From positions 62,001-126,000 of the forward strand of contig NZ_UGHK01000001.1 in NCBI RefSeq assembly GCF_900450705.1: a stretch of 64,000 bases of DNA. The letters run 5' to 3'. Position numbers and translations under genes: made by a program. This document shows, piece after piece, positions 55,304 to 63,490 of the stretch. How positions within the stretch are numbered: position 1 is the first letter of the stretch; the number at the start of each line of letters is the position of its first letter. This DNA is from Avibacterium paragallinarum. GTDB lineage: Bacteria; Pseudomonadota; Gammaproteobacteria; Enterobacterales; Pasteurellaceae. The notes beneath the pieces are model-generated. The model saw only the letters and a list, made by a program, of their open reading frames with translations, had not been told where the DNA came from and made no database searches.

Positions 55304-55720
55304 ATGTACGCCACCTTAGACAGTTTGATTAAACGCTATGGGCGGGAAGAAATCACTCAACTTGCTTGCGGTGAAGATCGTGAGCTTGATGTCGCAAAAG
55401 CCGAAGAAGCCCTTTTCGATGCGAGTGATACCATCAATAGCTATTTAGGTGGACGCTACACCCTGCCCCTTTCACAGGTGCCTGCTGTGCTTGAACGCCA
55501 TTGTTGCTATATCGCTCGTTACTTTTTAGAGCGTAATCGTGCCACCGACCAAGCTCGCAAGGACTACGAAGACAGCATACGTTTTTTGGAAAAAGTGGCA
55601 GCGGGAACCATCTCACTGGGTATCGCTGAAAACGGGGAGACCGTCGAAAGCGAGAATGTGGCTATCATTGAGTCGGCAGGTTCGGTGTGGGCAAGGGGAA
55701 AATCGCGAGGGTTTATTTGA
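55304..55720 (+). CDS. Mu gp36-like protein (DUF1320)
   Basis: 138 residues. MYATLDSLIKRYGREEITQLA, LFDASDTINSYLGGRYTLPLSQVPAVLERHCCYIARYFLERNRATDQARKDYEDSIRFLEKVA is the DUF1320 pattern, probably a head-tail connector. Confidence 0.92.
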   Translation: MYATLDSLIKRYGREEITQLACGEDRELDVAKAEEALFDASDTINSYLGGRYTLPLSQVPAVLERHCCYIARYFLERNRATDQARKDYEDSIRFLEKVAAGTISLGIAENGETVESENVAIIESAGSVWARGKSRGFI

Positions 55721-56271
55721 TGAGTGTGATTGCCGAAACCTCTAACGCCTTAATCGCCAGAGTGCGTGAGCTTTGTGGTGATTATTTAAAAGAAATTGCC
55801 GAGCATCCGGGTCAGTGGGACGAAGCAAGTATTCGCCGCATTGTTCGCAATCCCCCTGCGGTGTATGTGGCATGGCTAGGGCAAGTGCCAAACCCTCGCC
55901 CTTATACGGTGACGGCTCGTTGGGGCATTTTTGTAGTATGTGATGTGCTTAATGGTAGGCGTAAAGACAGCGTAGGCATTTATCAAGTGGTTGAAATGCT
56001 CACAGCGGGGATTGATAAAAGCCAAATAGAGCCAAGCGGACTGTTTGAATTGCAATCAGTGCAAAATTTATGGTCAGACACGCAAAGTGGTATGGGTGTT
56101 GCAGTCTATGGAATGTATTTTAATGCGGTGCAACCGTTGCCTACAGAGTTTGATGATAGCTCACTTGATGACTTTATTACTTATCATCACCAATTTAATC
56201 AATCGCAAGATGAAAAATACATTGATGATAAAACCCAACTTACGATTGCTCTACCCAAACAAGGAGAATAG
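55720..56271 (+). CDS. Mu gp37-like protein (DUF1834)
   Basis: 183 residues, start overlapping the gp36 stop (TGATG). IRRIVRNPPAVYVAWLGQVPNPRPYTVTARWGIFVV fits DUF1834, thought to be a tail terminator or connector. Confidence 0.85.
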   Translation: MSVIAETSNALIARVRELCGDYLKEIAEHPGQWDEASIRRIVRNPPAVYVAWLGQVPNPRPYTVTARWGIFVVCDVLNGRRKDSVGIYQVVEMLTAGIDKSQIEPSGLFELQSVQNLWSDTQSGMGVAVYGMYFNAVQPLPTEFDDSSLDDFITYHHQFNQSQDEKYIDDKTQLTIALPKQGE

Positions 56272-56273
56272 AA

Positions 56274-56444
56274 ATGTTCAAAATTAAACCCTGTAAAGGG
56301 CTGATTATTCGTGATCCAGAAACCTTTGAGGTATTAGCGGAAAACGGCGAGGAAAAGCCACGCACCAGTTATTGGCTTAATCATTTAAAAAATGGCGATG
56401 TTGAACTCGTCGAAACAAAATCTCGTAGCAGAGGAGAAAAATAA
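56274..56444 (+). CDS. Mu gp38-like small protein (DUF2635)
   Basis: 56 residues. CKGLIIRDPETFEVLAENGEEKPRTSYWLNHLKNGDVELVE is the DUF2635 pattern. Ribosome site AAGGAGAATAGAA; coupled to the sheath gene by TAATG. Confidence 0.88.
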   Translation: MFKIKPCKGLIIRDPETFEVLAENGEEKPRTSYWLNHLKNGDVELVETKSRSRGEK

Positions 56445-57919
56445 TGGCGATTTCTTACAATGAAATTCCTAATGCAATTCGTGTGCCGCTTGCCTACATC
56501 GAATTTGATAACACGCAAGCCACATCAGGCACGCCAGCTATTTTGCATAAGGTGTTAATGCTTGGCACTAAATTGGCTTCAGGCTCTGCCGTTGCTGGTC
56601 AGGCGGTGCGTGTACTCAATGTGTCGCAAGCAAAACAATTATTCGGGCGTGGTTCGCAACTAGCACGAATGGTTGAGGTATTTAAACAACACAATACTAC
56701 CCTTGATTTATGGGTATTACCCCTTGATGAAAATAGTGCCGGATCGAAAGCGACAGGTAAAATCAAACTCACTGGCACAGCAACACAAGCAGGTGTGCTA
56801 AATGTGATGATCGCGGGGGGGGGTAAACTTTAAACAATCGGTTAATATCGGAGATACTGCCGCAGTATTAGCTAAAAAACTGCAAAAGCTTATTGCATTA
56901 AACCAAGATATTGTCGTGAGTGCTGAAGTAGATAGTAGTGCAGAGGATTCGATTAATTTAACTTGCCGCTTTAAAGGTGAGTGTGGAAATGAAATTGATA
57001 TTCGCACGAACTATTATTCAGGCGAGACTTATCCAGCGGGGATTTCGGCGGAAATCACGAAAATGGCAGGTGGCTCAGTCAATCCTGATATGACAACAGC
57101 AATTACAGGATTTGGGGCGGAATGGTGGAACTATCTCATCAGCCATTTACAGACACTGAAAGTTTAAATGCATTGCGTACAGAATTGGTTAAACGCTGGG
57201 GACCATTACAACAAATTGACGGAATTTGTTTTATGGCGAAAGGTGGCACACATGCTCAAGTGACTACCTTTGCCGAGCATCGAAATGACCATTTATTTAG
57301 CGTAATGGCAACCAATGCGACCCCTCAACCTGCTTATGAATGGGCGACGGCATATTGTGCGGTAGCAGCTAATTCTCTTTCTATCGATCCTGCTCGCCCT
57401 GTGCAGACGTTAGTGATGGATTTGCTCCCTCCTACGATGTCGGATCGTTGGGATTTGGCCGCACGCAATACCTTGCTTTATAGTGGGCTAAGCACTTACA
57501 CCGTGAATGCTAACAGTCAGCCCCAGATTGAAACGGCAATTACGATGTATCGTAAAAACAGTTTTGGTGAGATGGACGAAAGCTATTTGTATATTGAGAC
57601 CATTGCGACATTAAGTTATCTCCGCTATGCCATTCGCAATCGTATTACCAGTAAGTTCCCTCGCTATAAATTGGCTGATGATGGCATTCGTGTTGCACTA
57701 GGTCAAAAAGTGGTAACCCCAAATGTGATCCGTAATGAGCTTTTAGCTCTTTTTACGGAACTGGAATATGTGGCATTAGTGGAAAATTTTGAAGCGTTTA
57801 AGAAAACACTTATTGTTGAACGTGATCAAAATAACCGTTGTCGTCTAAATGTGTTATCCGGTGAGGATTTGGTTAATCAATTCCGCATCTATGCACATGC
57901 TATTCAATATCGTTTATAG
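56444..57919 (+). pseudogene. Tail sheath protein (Mu gpL), two frameshifts
   Basis: Three frame segments read as one sheath: the start (YNEIPNAIRVPLAYIEFDNTQA) up to a run of nine G at 56815-56823; then VNFKQSVNIGDTAAVLAKKLQ to GAEWWNYLIS; then PFTDTESLNALRTELVKRWGPLQQIDG to the end at 57919. Dropping one G restores the first junction, and adding one C near 57141-57145 restores the second. The reunited product of about 490 residues has normal sheath length. As written, no full sheath is made. Confidence 0.9.
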
Positions 57920-57930
57920 GAGTAAAAGAT

Positions 57931-58276
57931 ATGAAATATCACGGCATTGCTCGTATCCGTGTCAATGGTGCGGAATACCCTACAGGTGAAGACGCTACGC
58001 TTGATGTGGGTGGATTTACCCGCGAAACCGTTAAAGGTGCGAGAGTTTACGGCTATAGAAACCCCAACAGAAGCGACGGTAGAGTGCAAAATGTTTAACA
58101 AGGCTCAGATTGATGTGTTAGAAATTAAAAGCTGGACAAATGCGACAGTGGAATTTGAAACCGACGTAGGGCAAACCTATTTACTCGCCAATGCGTGGGT
58201 GGTTGATGCAGTAACCCTTTCTAGCAAAGGCGAGATTGCGGTGAAATTCGCTGCAGTGGAATGTAAACGAGCTTGA
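57931..58276 (+). pseudogene. Tail tube protein (Mu gpM), one frameshift
   Basis: The ATG at 57931 (TATAGGAGTAAAAGAT) begins MKYHGIARIRVNGAEYPTGE and stops after 55 codons. The +1 frame carries the rest: ETPTEATVECKMFNKAQIDVLEIKSWTNATVEF to VKFAAVECKRA. Omitting one base near 58052 joins them as RVYGYETPTEAT, giving a tube protein of about 114 residues. Confidence 0.85.
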
Positions 58277-58286
58277 GGAAATCAAT

Positions 58287-58649
58287 ATGGAATTTAGCTT
58301 AAAACATGGCTTAATGTTTGGTGATGAGCCTCAATTAGACGTGGAAACCCGAGATTTAAACACTGGCGATCTCATTGAGGCTGAATGTGCAGCAGAACGT
58401 TTGCTAATGGATGGACAAGGCAACCCTGTTCTTGTGGTCAGTTCGGTGTTGTTTAATTACGAACTTGTTCGTCGCCAAATTAAACGCGTAGGCAAGATTA
58501 ATGGACCACTCTCGTTAAAACAATTGGGCAGTTTGCATCGTGAAGATTTAGACATCATTAATGCGATGCTATCCGCACAAGAAATTGCAAAATCAACACA
58601 GGCGTTAGATCAGCGGGGGCGCTTGGAAGCAACAGATAAGGACATTTGA
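58287..58649 (+). CDS. Tail assembly chaperone (Mu gp41)
   Basis: 120 residues. LKHGLMFGDEPQLDVETRDLNTGDLIEAECAAERL and NYELVRRQIKRVGKINGPLSLKQLGSLHREDLDIINAML fit gp41. It binds the tape measure before tail assembly. The 3' part has a slippery run leading to a longer product. Confidence 0.9.
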   Translation: MEFSLKHGLMFGDEPQLDVETRDLNTGDLIEAECAAERLLMDGQGNPVLVVSSVLFNYELVRRQIKRVGKINGPLSLKQLGSLHREDLDIINAMLSAQEIAKSTQALDQRGRLEATDKDI

Positions 58650-58758
58650 GAAAGCTTGTCTGTTGCTTGCGAAACATTATCAATGCACCCCAGAGTGGGT
58701 GCTTTCTCAACCTATTCTTACTCTGCCCCGTTTAATTAGTTATATCAACACCGATTAG
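58614..58758 (+). CDS. Frameshift extension of the tail chaperone
   Basis: A second frame downstream of CGGGGGCG (58614-58621) encodes TFEKACLLLAKHYQCTPEWVLSQPILTLPRLISYINTD and stops at 58758. It has no start or ribosome site of its own. A -2 slip on the G run joins it to gp41, the mode reported for phage Mu. The TPEWVL-type segment is typical of the second part of tail chaperones (lambda G-T design). Confidence 0.75.
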
Positions 58759-58766
58759 AGGCTTTT

Positions 58767-60845
58767 ATGGCAACCAACTCTACGTCATTTTATATCAATT
58801 TAGCGGGTAATATTTCGCAACAGGCTAACCGCTTTGGACGAGATGTCTCACAATTTTCCAACCAATCTACCGCCAGTTTAGCCAAGCTCTCATCAAGGAT
58901 TAAAAGCACCGCTAGCCAGTTTAAAGGTTTAGGCAAAAGTATTGGTATGGTTTCTAACCGTATTAATGGCATTGGCAATATCACTATCCCTGTATTAGGT
59001 ATTGGTGCGGTAGCGGGTGCAACCACCGTTGGTAAATCTTTACTGCGTACAGCGGCAGATTTTGAGATGGCTGGTATCCGTATGAAGCAAACTTTCGGTG
59101 AGCGAGGTGATGAAGCCACAGCGTGGTTAAAAGACTTTGCGACTAATACACCAATGGCATTTGGCGATGTACAAAATGCCATGATGCGTTTGCAAACAGC
59201 GGGAATTGATCCAATGAACGGCTCATTACAAGCCTTAGTGGACTACAACGCGAAAGTGGGCGGTGATGCGGCAAACCTTGATGGCTATATTTCTGCTATA
59301 TCTAAGGGATTTATCAAGGGCAAGCTCTCAATGGAGGAAATCAATCCATTGCTTGAGCGTAACGTTAAAGTCTTTGAATTATTAGCCCAAGAAACAGGCG
59401 GAAAATACACAGCCGAACAAATGCAGAAAATGTTGCAAGAAGGCAAGTTAGGACGCCGTGCTATTAAAGCCCTTTTGCGAGCGATGGGAAAAGATGCTGC
59501 AGGCTCTGCCAAAGAGCAGATGAAAACCTGGGACGGCTTAGCCTCTAATCTTGGCGATACTTGGACTGCAATGCAAGCACGCTTTATGGAGCATGGAGCG
59601 TTTGATGCGTTAAAAAAAGAACTCGGAAATTTAATCACTTGGCTTAATGAAAACATGGAAGATGGTACGCTAGATGAGTTTGCGAAAACGGTTAGCGAGA
59701 CGCTGATTACTGGCTTAAATGATCTGAAATCAATGGCAAAAGAAGTGAAACCTGTTTTGGAAAGTATTGGGTCAGTAATGAGCTGGCTATCTGAAAAAGC
59801 TGGGGGATATGGAAATATTGCCAAATTTGCTGCCGCACTTTATGGTGCAAACAAGATTGCACGCCTTGGATTTGGATTGGGTAAAGGGATGTATGGATTT
59901 GGCAAAGGCACTTATGGTGCAGGTTCAACCCTTTGGGCGGCTGGCAAAACCTTATTAGGTCGTGGCAATGTGGCGAACTTTGCAGCAAATGCCGTAGCTG
60001 GAGCGGAAGGGGTACAATCGGTTTATGTGGTAAATATGCCCGATATGGGTGGCTTTGGCGGTGGAAAGAAACGTCGTAATCGACGCAATCAAAGAAAAAA
60101 TAGTCGACCAAATAGATCTATTAGCCCGCAAAAACAAATGAAAAAGGTTAATACGCCATCAAATAACGCAATGCCTAAGCCGAAGGTCTTCCCAACGGGG
60201 CAGAAGTTAGCCAATGGCGTAAAACAGGCAACCAGTGCGATGAAAAACACGAGTCTTAATGTCGCAAAATCTACCGCAAGTATTACTAAATCCGCCACCA
60301 CTGCTATTGGTAAAACAGTGGGAAAAGCCTTGCCTTTGGTTAATACGGGCTTAGCCATTGCACAAGGGGCCGCCGTTTTATTAGATGATGAAGCCTCAAC
60401 TAAAGAAAAAAGCGAATCAATTGGCTCTATTGCAGGAGCTACCGCTGGGGCATTTATTGGACAAGCATTGATTCCTATTCCCGTTGTTGGGGCAGCAATT
60501 GGCGGATTTTTAGGCGAAACTATTGGTGGCTGGCTTGGTGAAAAAGTGGGCGAGGTAATAGAAGATAAACCCACACAACCGCCTGCTGAAAAACTCTCAA
60601 GTGCGGTGCAAAATGTGGGGCAAGCGGTCGGTCATTTTGTCAGTGGTGAAGTGGGTGAGAAACTCGCTAGCATTAATCCAATTGACACTAAATTGAATGG
60701 TCTTATTGAGGTGAAAGTTAAAGCCAGTGAAGGGTTGGTGACCAGTGTGGCTAAATCGAACTTAAATACCAATCAAGCCAATAGCTCATTAGGACTCAGT
60801 GTGTTAATGGGTAATAGCGGACAAGGATTATACGGAGGGGCATAA
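58767..60845 (+). CDS. Tail tape measure protein (Mu gp42)
   Basis: 692 residues. N-terminal helical repeats, then FEMAGIRMKQTFGERGDEATAWLKDFATNTPMAFGDVQNAMMRLQTAGIDP and NPLLERNVKVFELLAQETG, which are typical tape measure signatures, and hydrophobic glycine-rich segments near the C-terminus (SIAGATAGAFIGQALIPIPVVGAAIGGFLG). Sets tail length. Confidence 0.92.
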   Translation: MATNSTSFYINLAGNISQQANRFGRDVSQFSNQSTASLAKLSSRIKSTASQFKGLGKSIGMVSNRINGIGNITIPVLGIGAVAGATTVGKSLLRTAADFEMAGIRMKQTFGERGDEATAWLKDFATNTPMAFGDVQNAMMRLQTAGIDPMNGSLQALVDYNAKVGGDAANLDGYISAISKGFIKGKLSMEEINPLLERNVKVFELLAQETGGKYTAEQMQKMLQEGKLGRRAIKALLRAMGKDAAGSAKEQMKTWDGLASNLGDTWTAMQARFMEHGAFDALKKELGNLITWLNENMEDGTLDEFAKTVSETLITGLNDLKSMAKEVKPVLESIGSVMSWLSEKAGGYGNIAKFAAALYGANKIARLGFGLGKGMYGFGKGTYGAGSTLWAAGKTLLGRGNVANFAANAVAGAEGVQSVYVVNMPDMGGFGGGKKRRNRRNQRKNSRPNRSISPQKQMKKVNTPSNNAMPKPKVFPTGQKLANGVKQATSAMKNTSLNVAKSTASITKSATTAIGKTVGKALPLVNTGLAIAQGAAVLLDDEASTKEKSESIGSIAGATAGAFIGQALIPIPVVGAAIGGFLGETIGGWLGEKVGEVIEDKPTQPPAEKLSSAVQNVGQAVGHFVSGEVGEKLASINPIDTKLNGLIEVKVKASEGLVTSVAKSNLNTNQANSSLGLSVLMGNSGQGLYGGA

Positions 60846-62299
60846 TGCGTAGGAAAAGTGGCAAGGGAAGCTTTCGCGGCATCCCTTTTTTAATCGAAGA
60901 GCAACAGGATATTTCTGGCGGTCGTCGTTTAGTGCAGTTTGAATATCCACTACGTGATGATGGATTAACTGAAGATTTAGGCTTGCGATTACGCAATTAC
61001 CATGTGAGCTGTTTAGTCATTGGTGATGACTATATTAAACAAGCAGAAAAGCTGATTGAAGCCTTAGAAAAACCCGATGAAGGGGAATTAAAACACCCTT
61101 ATTTTGGCACAAAAACAGTGCGGGTCGAAGATTATAAAACCAGTTACTCCACCTCCGAGCAACGTATTGCTCGCTTTGAAATTACGTTTATCCCGGCTAT
61201 CAACGACATTGCTCCCTTAGCAAAAAAGGATACGCTTTTGGGAGCATTAAGTCAGTATGCTGATGCACTTAATGCATTAGCAGATGAATTTGCAGAGATG
61301 ATTGAAGAGGCATTAGCTTTTTTAGACGAACTAACCGCCCCTATCTTTGAGCTTGTTGATGCGTTTGTCGGCTTAATCGAAACAGTTTTTGATGGAGGCT
61401 ATATGCTTGTTGGGGCTGGCATGGAATTTAAAAACCGTTTAATAAGCGTTAAAAACCAAATTGGTGTTTTAATCCGTACACCAAAATTACTAGCAAAAGA
61501 ATTACAAGCCTTAGTTAATTTCAGCACACAAATAGGCGTTTATCAATCAGGGCGTTATCGCCCCCAAACACAATATGGCAATTTAACCGTTAGCCAAAAC
61601 ATAGATAACAAAAAGCAAAGTGCGGTGGAAAGCAAACGTGTTTTTGTATGGCTTGATACGATGATTAATAGTGTACAGACACAACAGAACAAACTACACC
61701 ACCACTATGGTGAATTACAGACATCTGATGTGTCAAGACTTGCACAAAGCCAATTACAACACCAGCCGTTAAGTTTGGCTCTTGCTCGGACTTTTCGTGG
61801 ACAATCAAAGCAAAATATGGTTGCCCTGTTACAAGCAAAGACCCAGTTTATTTTCTTACGTCTTATACAAGCTAGCCTTGTAATGGAGTATGGCAATGCC
61901 ATTATGCGTGAGGTGAGTTTATCAAGCCAAATGCGTAATATAAAAATCACCGAAGGCATTATCCCTAATGCGATCGAAAGCAAAGGAGATGTACAACGTT
62001 ATATGAACGAAATAAATGAGCGATTAGAAACCTTAGTCTTTGCCCTAGCTGATAATGAGCAGTGGCAAAGCTATGATGCTTTAGAGCAATATCGCCTCGC
62101 TCTTTTGAGTGATTTACGCACACGCGGTGAATTATTGGCTCATAGTCAAACAATAACGCTTAATGATACACAACCCGCCCTTGTGGTTGAATTTAATACT
62201 AATGGCAATGCGAGAGGCTGGGAGAAATTAAGTTTACGTAACCATATTCGTCATCCGTTATTTTGTGTGGGTGGCAAGGAGATTGAAGTTTTATTATGA
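60845..62299 (+). CDS. DNA circularisation protein N (Mu gp43)
   Basis: 484 residues. KSGKGSFRGIPFLIEEQQDISGGRRLVQFEYPLRDDGLTEDLGLRLRNYHV and LIEALEKPDEGELKHPYFGTKTVRVEDYKTSYSTSEQRIARFEITF are family-defining. Despite the historical name it is a baseplate/tail-tip protein. Coupled to the tape measure by TAATG. Confidence 0.93.
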   Translation: MRRKSGKGSFRGIPFLIEEQQDISGGRRLVQFEYPLRDDGLTEDLGLRLRNYHVSCLVIGDDYIKQAEKLIEALEKPDEGELKHPYFGTKTVRVEDYKTSYSTSEQRIARFEITFIPAINDIAPLAKKDTLLGALSQYADALNALADEFAEMIEEALAFLDELTAPIFELVDAFVGLIETVFDGGYMLVGAGMEFKNRLISVKNQIGVLIRTPKLLAKELQALVNFSTQIGVYQSGRYRPQTQYGNLTVSQNIDNKKQSAVESKRVFVWLDTMINSVQTQQNKLHHHYGELQTSDVSRLAQSQLQHQPLSLALARTFRGQSKQNMVALLQAKTQFIFLRLIQASLVMEYGNAIMREVSLSSQMRNIKITEGIIPNAIESKGDVQRYMNEINERLETLVFALADNEQWQSYDALEQYRLALLSDLRTRGELLAHSQTITLNDTQPALVVEFNTNGNARGWEKLSLRNHIRHPLFCVGGKEIEVLL

Positions 62300-63018
62300 C
62301 AACATCTTTAACCCAACCCCAAATTGAACTTTATCTTAACGGTCTGATTTTTTCAGGCTGGAAATCCCTTTCTGTCACCCGCTCGCTGGAAGCAATGAGT
62401 GGACATTTTGAGTTGGGGATAGCCGTACGCCCTGAAGATGATGTTAGTGCCTTACAAGTTGGCGGTAGTCTGGTTTTAAAAATGAATGGGCAAACTGTGA
62501 TCACGGGGTATTTAGATGATCTGACACAAAATATTAGCGGTACAAATAAAGACATTCGTATTACTGGACGAGATAAAACAGCGGATTTAGTGGATTGTTC
62601 GGTTATTCATCACAGCTACCATTTCCGCAATCAGACGGTAAAACAAATAGCTCAAGTGCTTTGCCAGCCATTTAATATCAATGTGGTGTGGGAGGTATTA
62701 ACCTCTAAAGCTAATGATGTGATCAAAGTATGGCAAGTTGAGCCAGGTGAGACGGTGTTTGATACCTTAACCAAATTAGCTCGCCATAAAGGGATATTAG
62801 TCACCTCTGATGTAGAGGGAAATTTAGTCTTTACTGAGCCAAGTACAGAATTAAAAGGCGAATTGATCTTAGGACAAAATATTTTAGAACTTGAAACCAC
62901 TGACAGTTGGGCAAACCGTTTTTCCCTTTATCGGGTTATTGGTGATGCGGAGCAAGGTGGCGAAAAAGGGGGGAAAGGGAAAACCTCAGCTCCTGAAGAT
63001 CCCGATATTTATGTGTAG
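62296..63018 (+). CDS. Baseplate hub protein, N-terminal part (Mu gp44/P)
   Basis: 240 residues. IELYLNGLIFSGWKSLSVTRSLEAMSGHFEL, LDDLTQNISGTNKDIRITGRDKTADLVDCS and FDTLTKLARHKGILVTSDVEGNLVFTEPS are the gp44 pattern. It ends after EDPDIYV, where relatives of about 380 residues continue. The remainder is the next open frame. Confidence 0.85.
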   Translation: MTTSLTQPQIELYLNGLIFSGWKSLSVTRSLEAMSGHFELGIAVRPEDDVSALQVGGSLVLKMNGQTVITGYLDDLTQNISGTNKDIRITGRDKTADLVDCSVIHHSYHFRNQTVKQIAQVLCQPFNINVVWEVLTSKANDVIKVWQVEPGETVFDTLTKLARHKGILVTSDVEGNLVFTEPSTELKGELILGQNILELETTDSWANRFSLYRVIGDAEQGGEKGGKGKTSAPEDPDIYV

Positions 63019-63035
63019 GACAAGGAGAATAAACA

Positions 63036-63482
63036 ATGACAGCGAGTGGTTTAAAAGTGGAAGTCAGCGATCAGGAAATTACACGCTATCGCCCAATGGT
63101 AATTATTGCTGATGATAACATGACAGGCTCAACGGGCTATCAACGAGGTATGTGGGAGCTTAAACGCAATAAAGCGGAAGCCAAAAAAGAAACGGTTACT
63201 GTGCAAGGTTGGCAAAAGCCAGATGGCTCACTTTGGTTACCCAATGAAGTGGTTTCTCTTACTGCACTTGAATTGGGATTTGAGCGGGCGGAGCGTTTAA
63301 TTATTGAGGTAAATTTTATTCTTGATGATAGTAGTGGTACTCGCACAATTTTAACCTTAATGCATCGTGATGCCTTTAATGAGCCACCGCAAGCCTTAGA
63401 TGAAGTACAGAAAAAAAGTAAAACAGCGAAAAAATCAAATAAAGACAATGTGAAAGAATTTACTGACTTTAAACAGGAATAA
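63036..63482 (+). CDS. Baseplate hub protein, C-terminal part as a separate gene
   Basis: 148 residues. EITRYRPMVIIADDNMTGSTGYQRGMWELKRNKAEAKKETVTVQGWQKPDGSLWLPNEVV matches the second half of gp44. A strong ribosome site (CAAGGAGAATAAACA) precedes the ATG at 63036, with an in-frame stop just upstream. This looks like a functional split, but decay is possible. Confidence 0.75.
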   Translation: MTASGLKVEVSDQEITRYRPMVIIADDNMTGSTGYQRGMWELKRNKAEAKKETVTVQGWQKPDGSLWLPNEVVSLTALELGFERAERLIIEVNFILDDSSGTRTILTLMHRDAFNEPPQALDEVQKKSKTAKKSNKDNVKEFTDFKQE

Positions 63483-63490
63483 ATACATTA

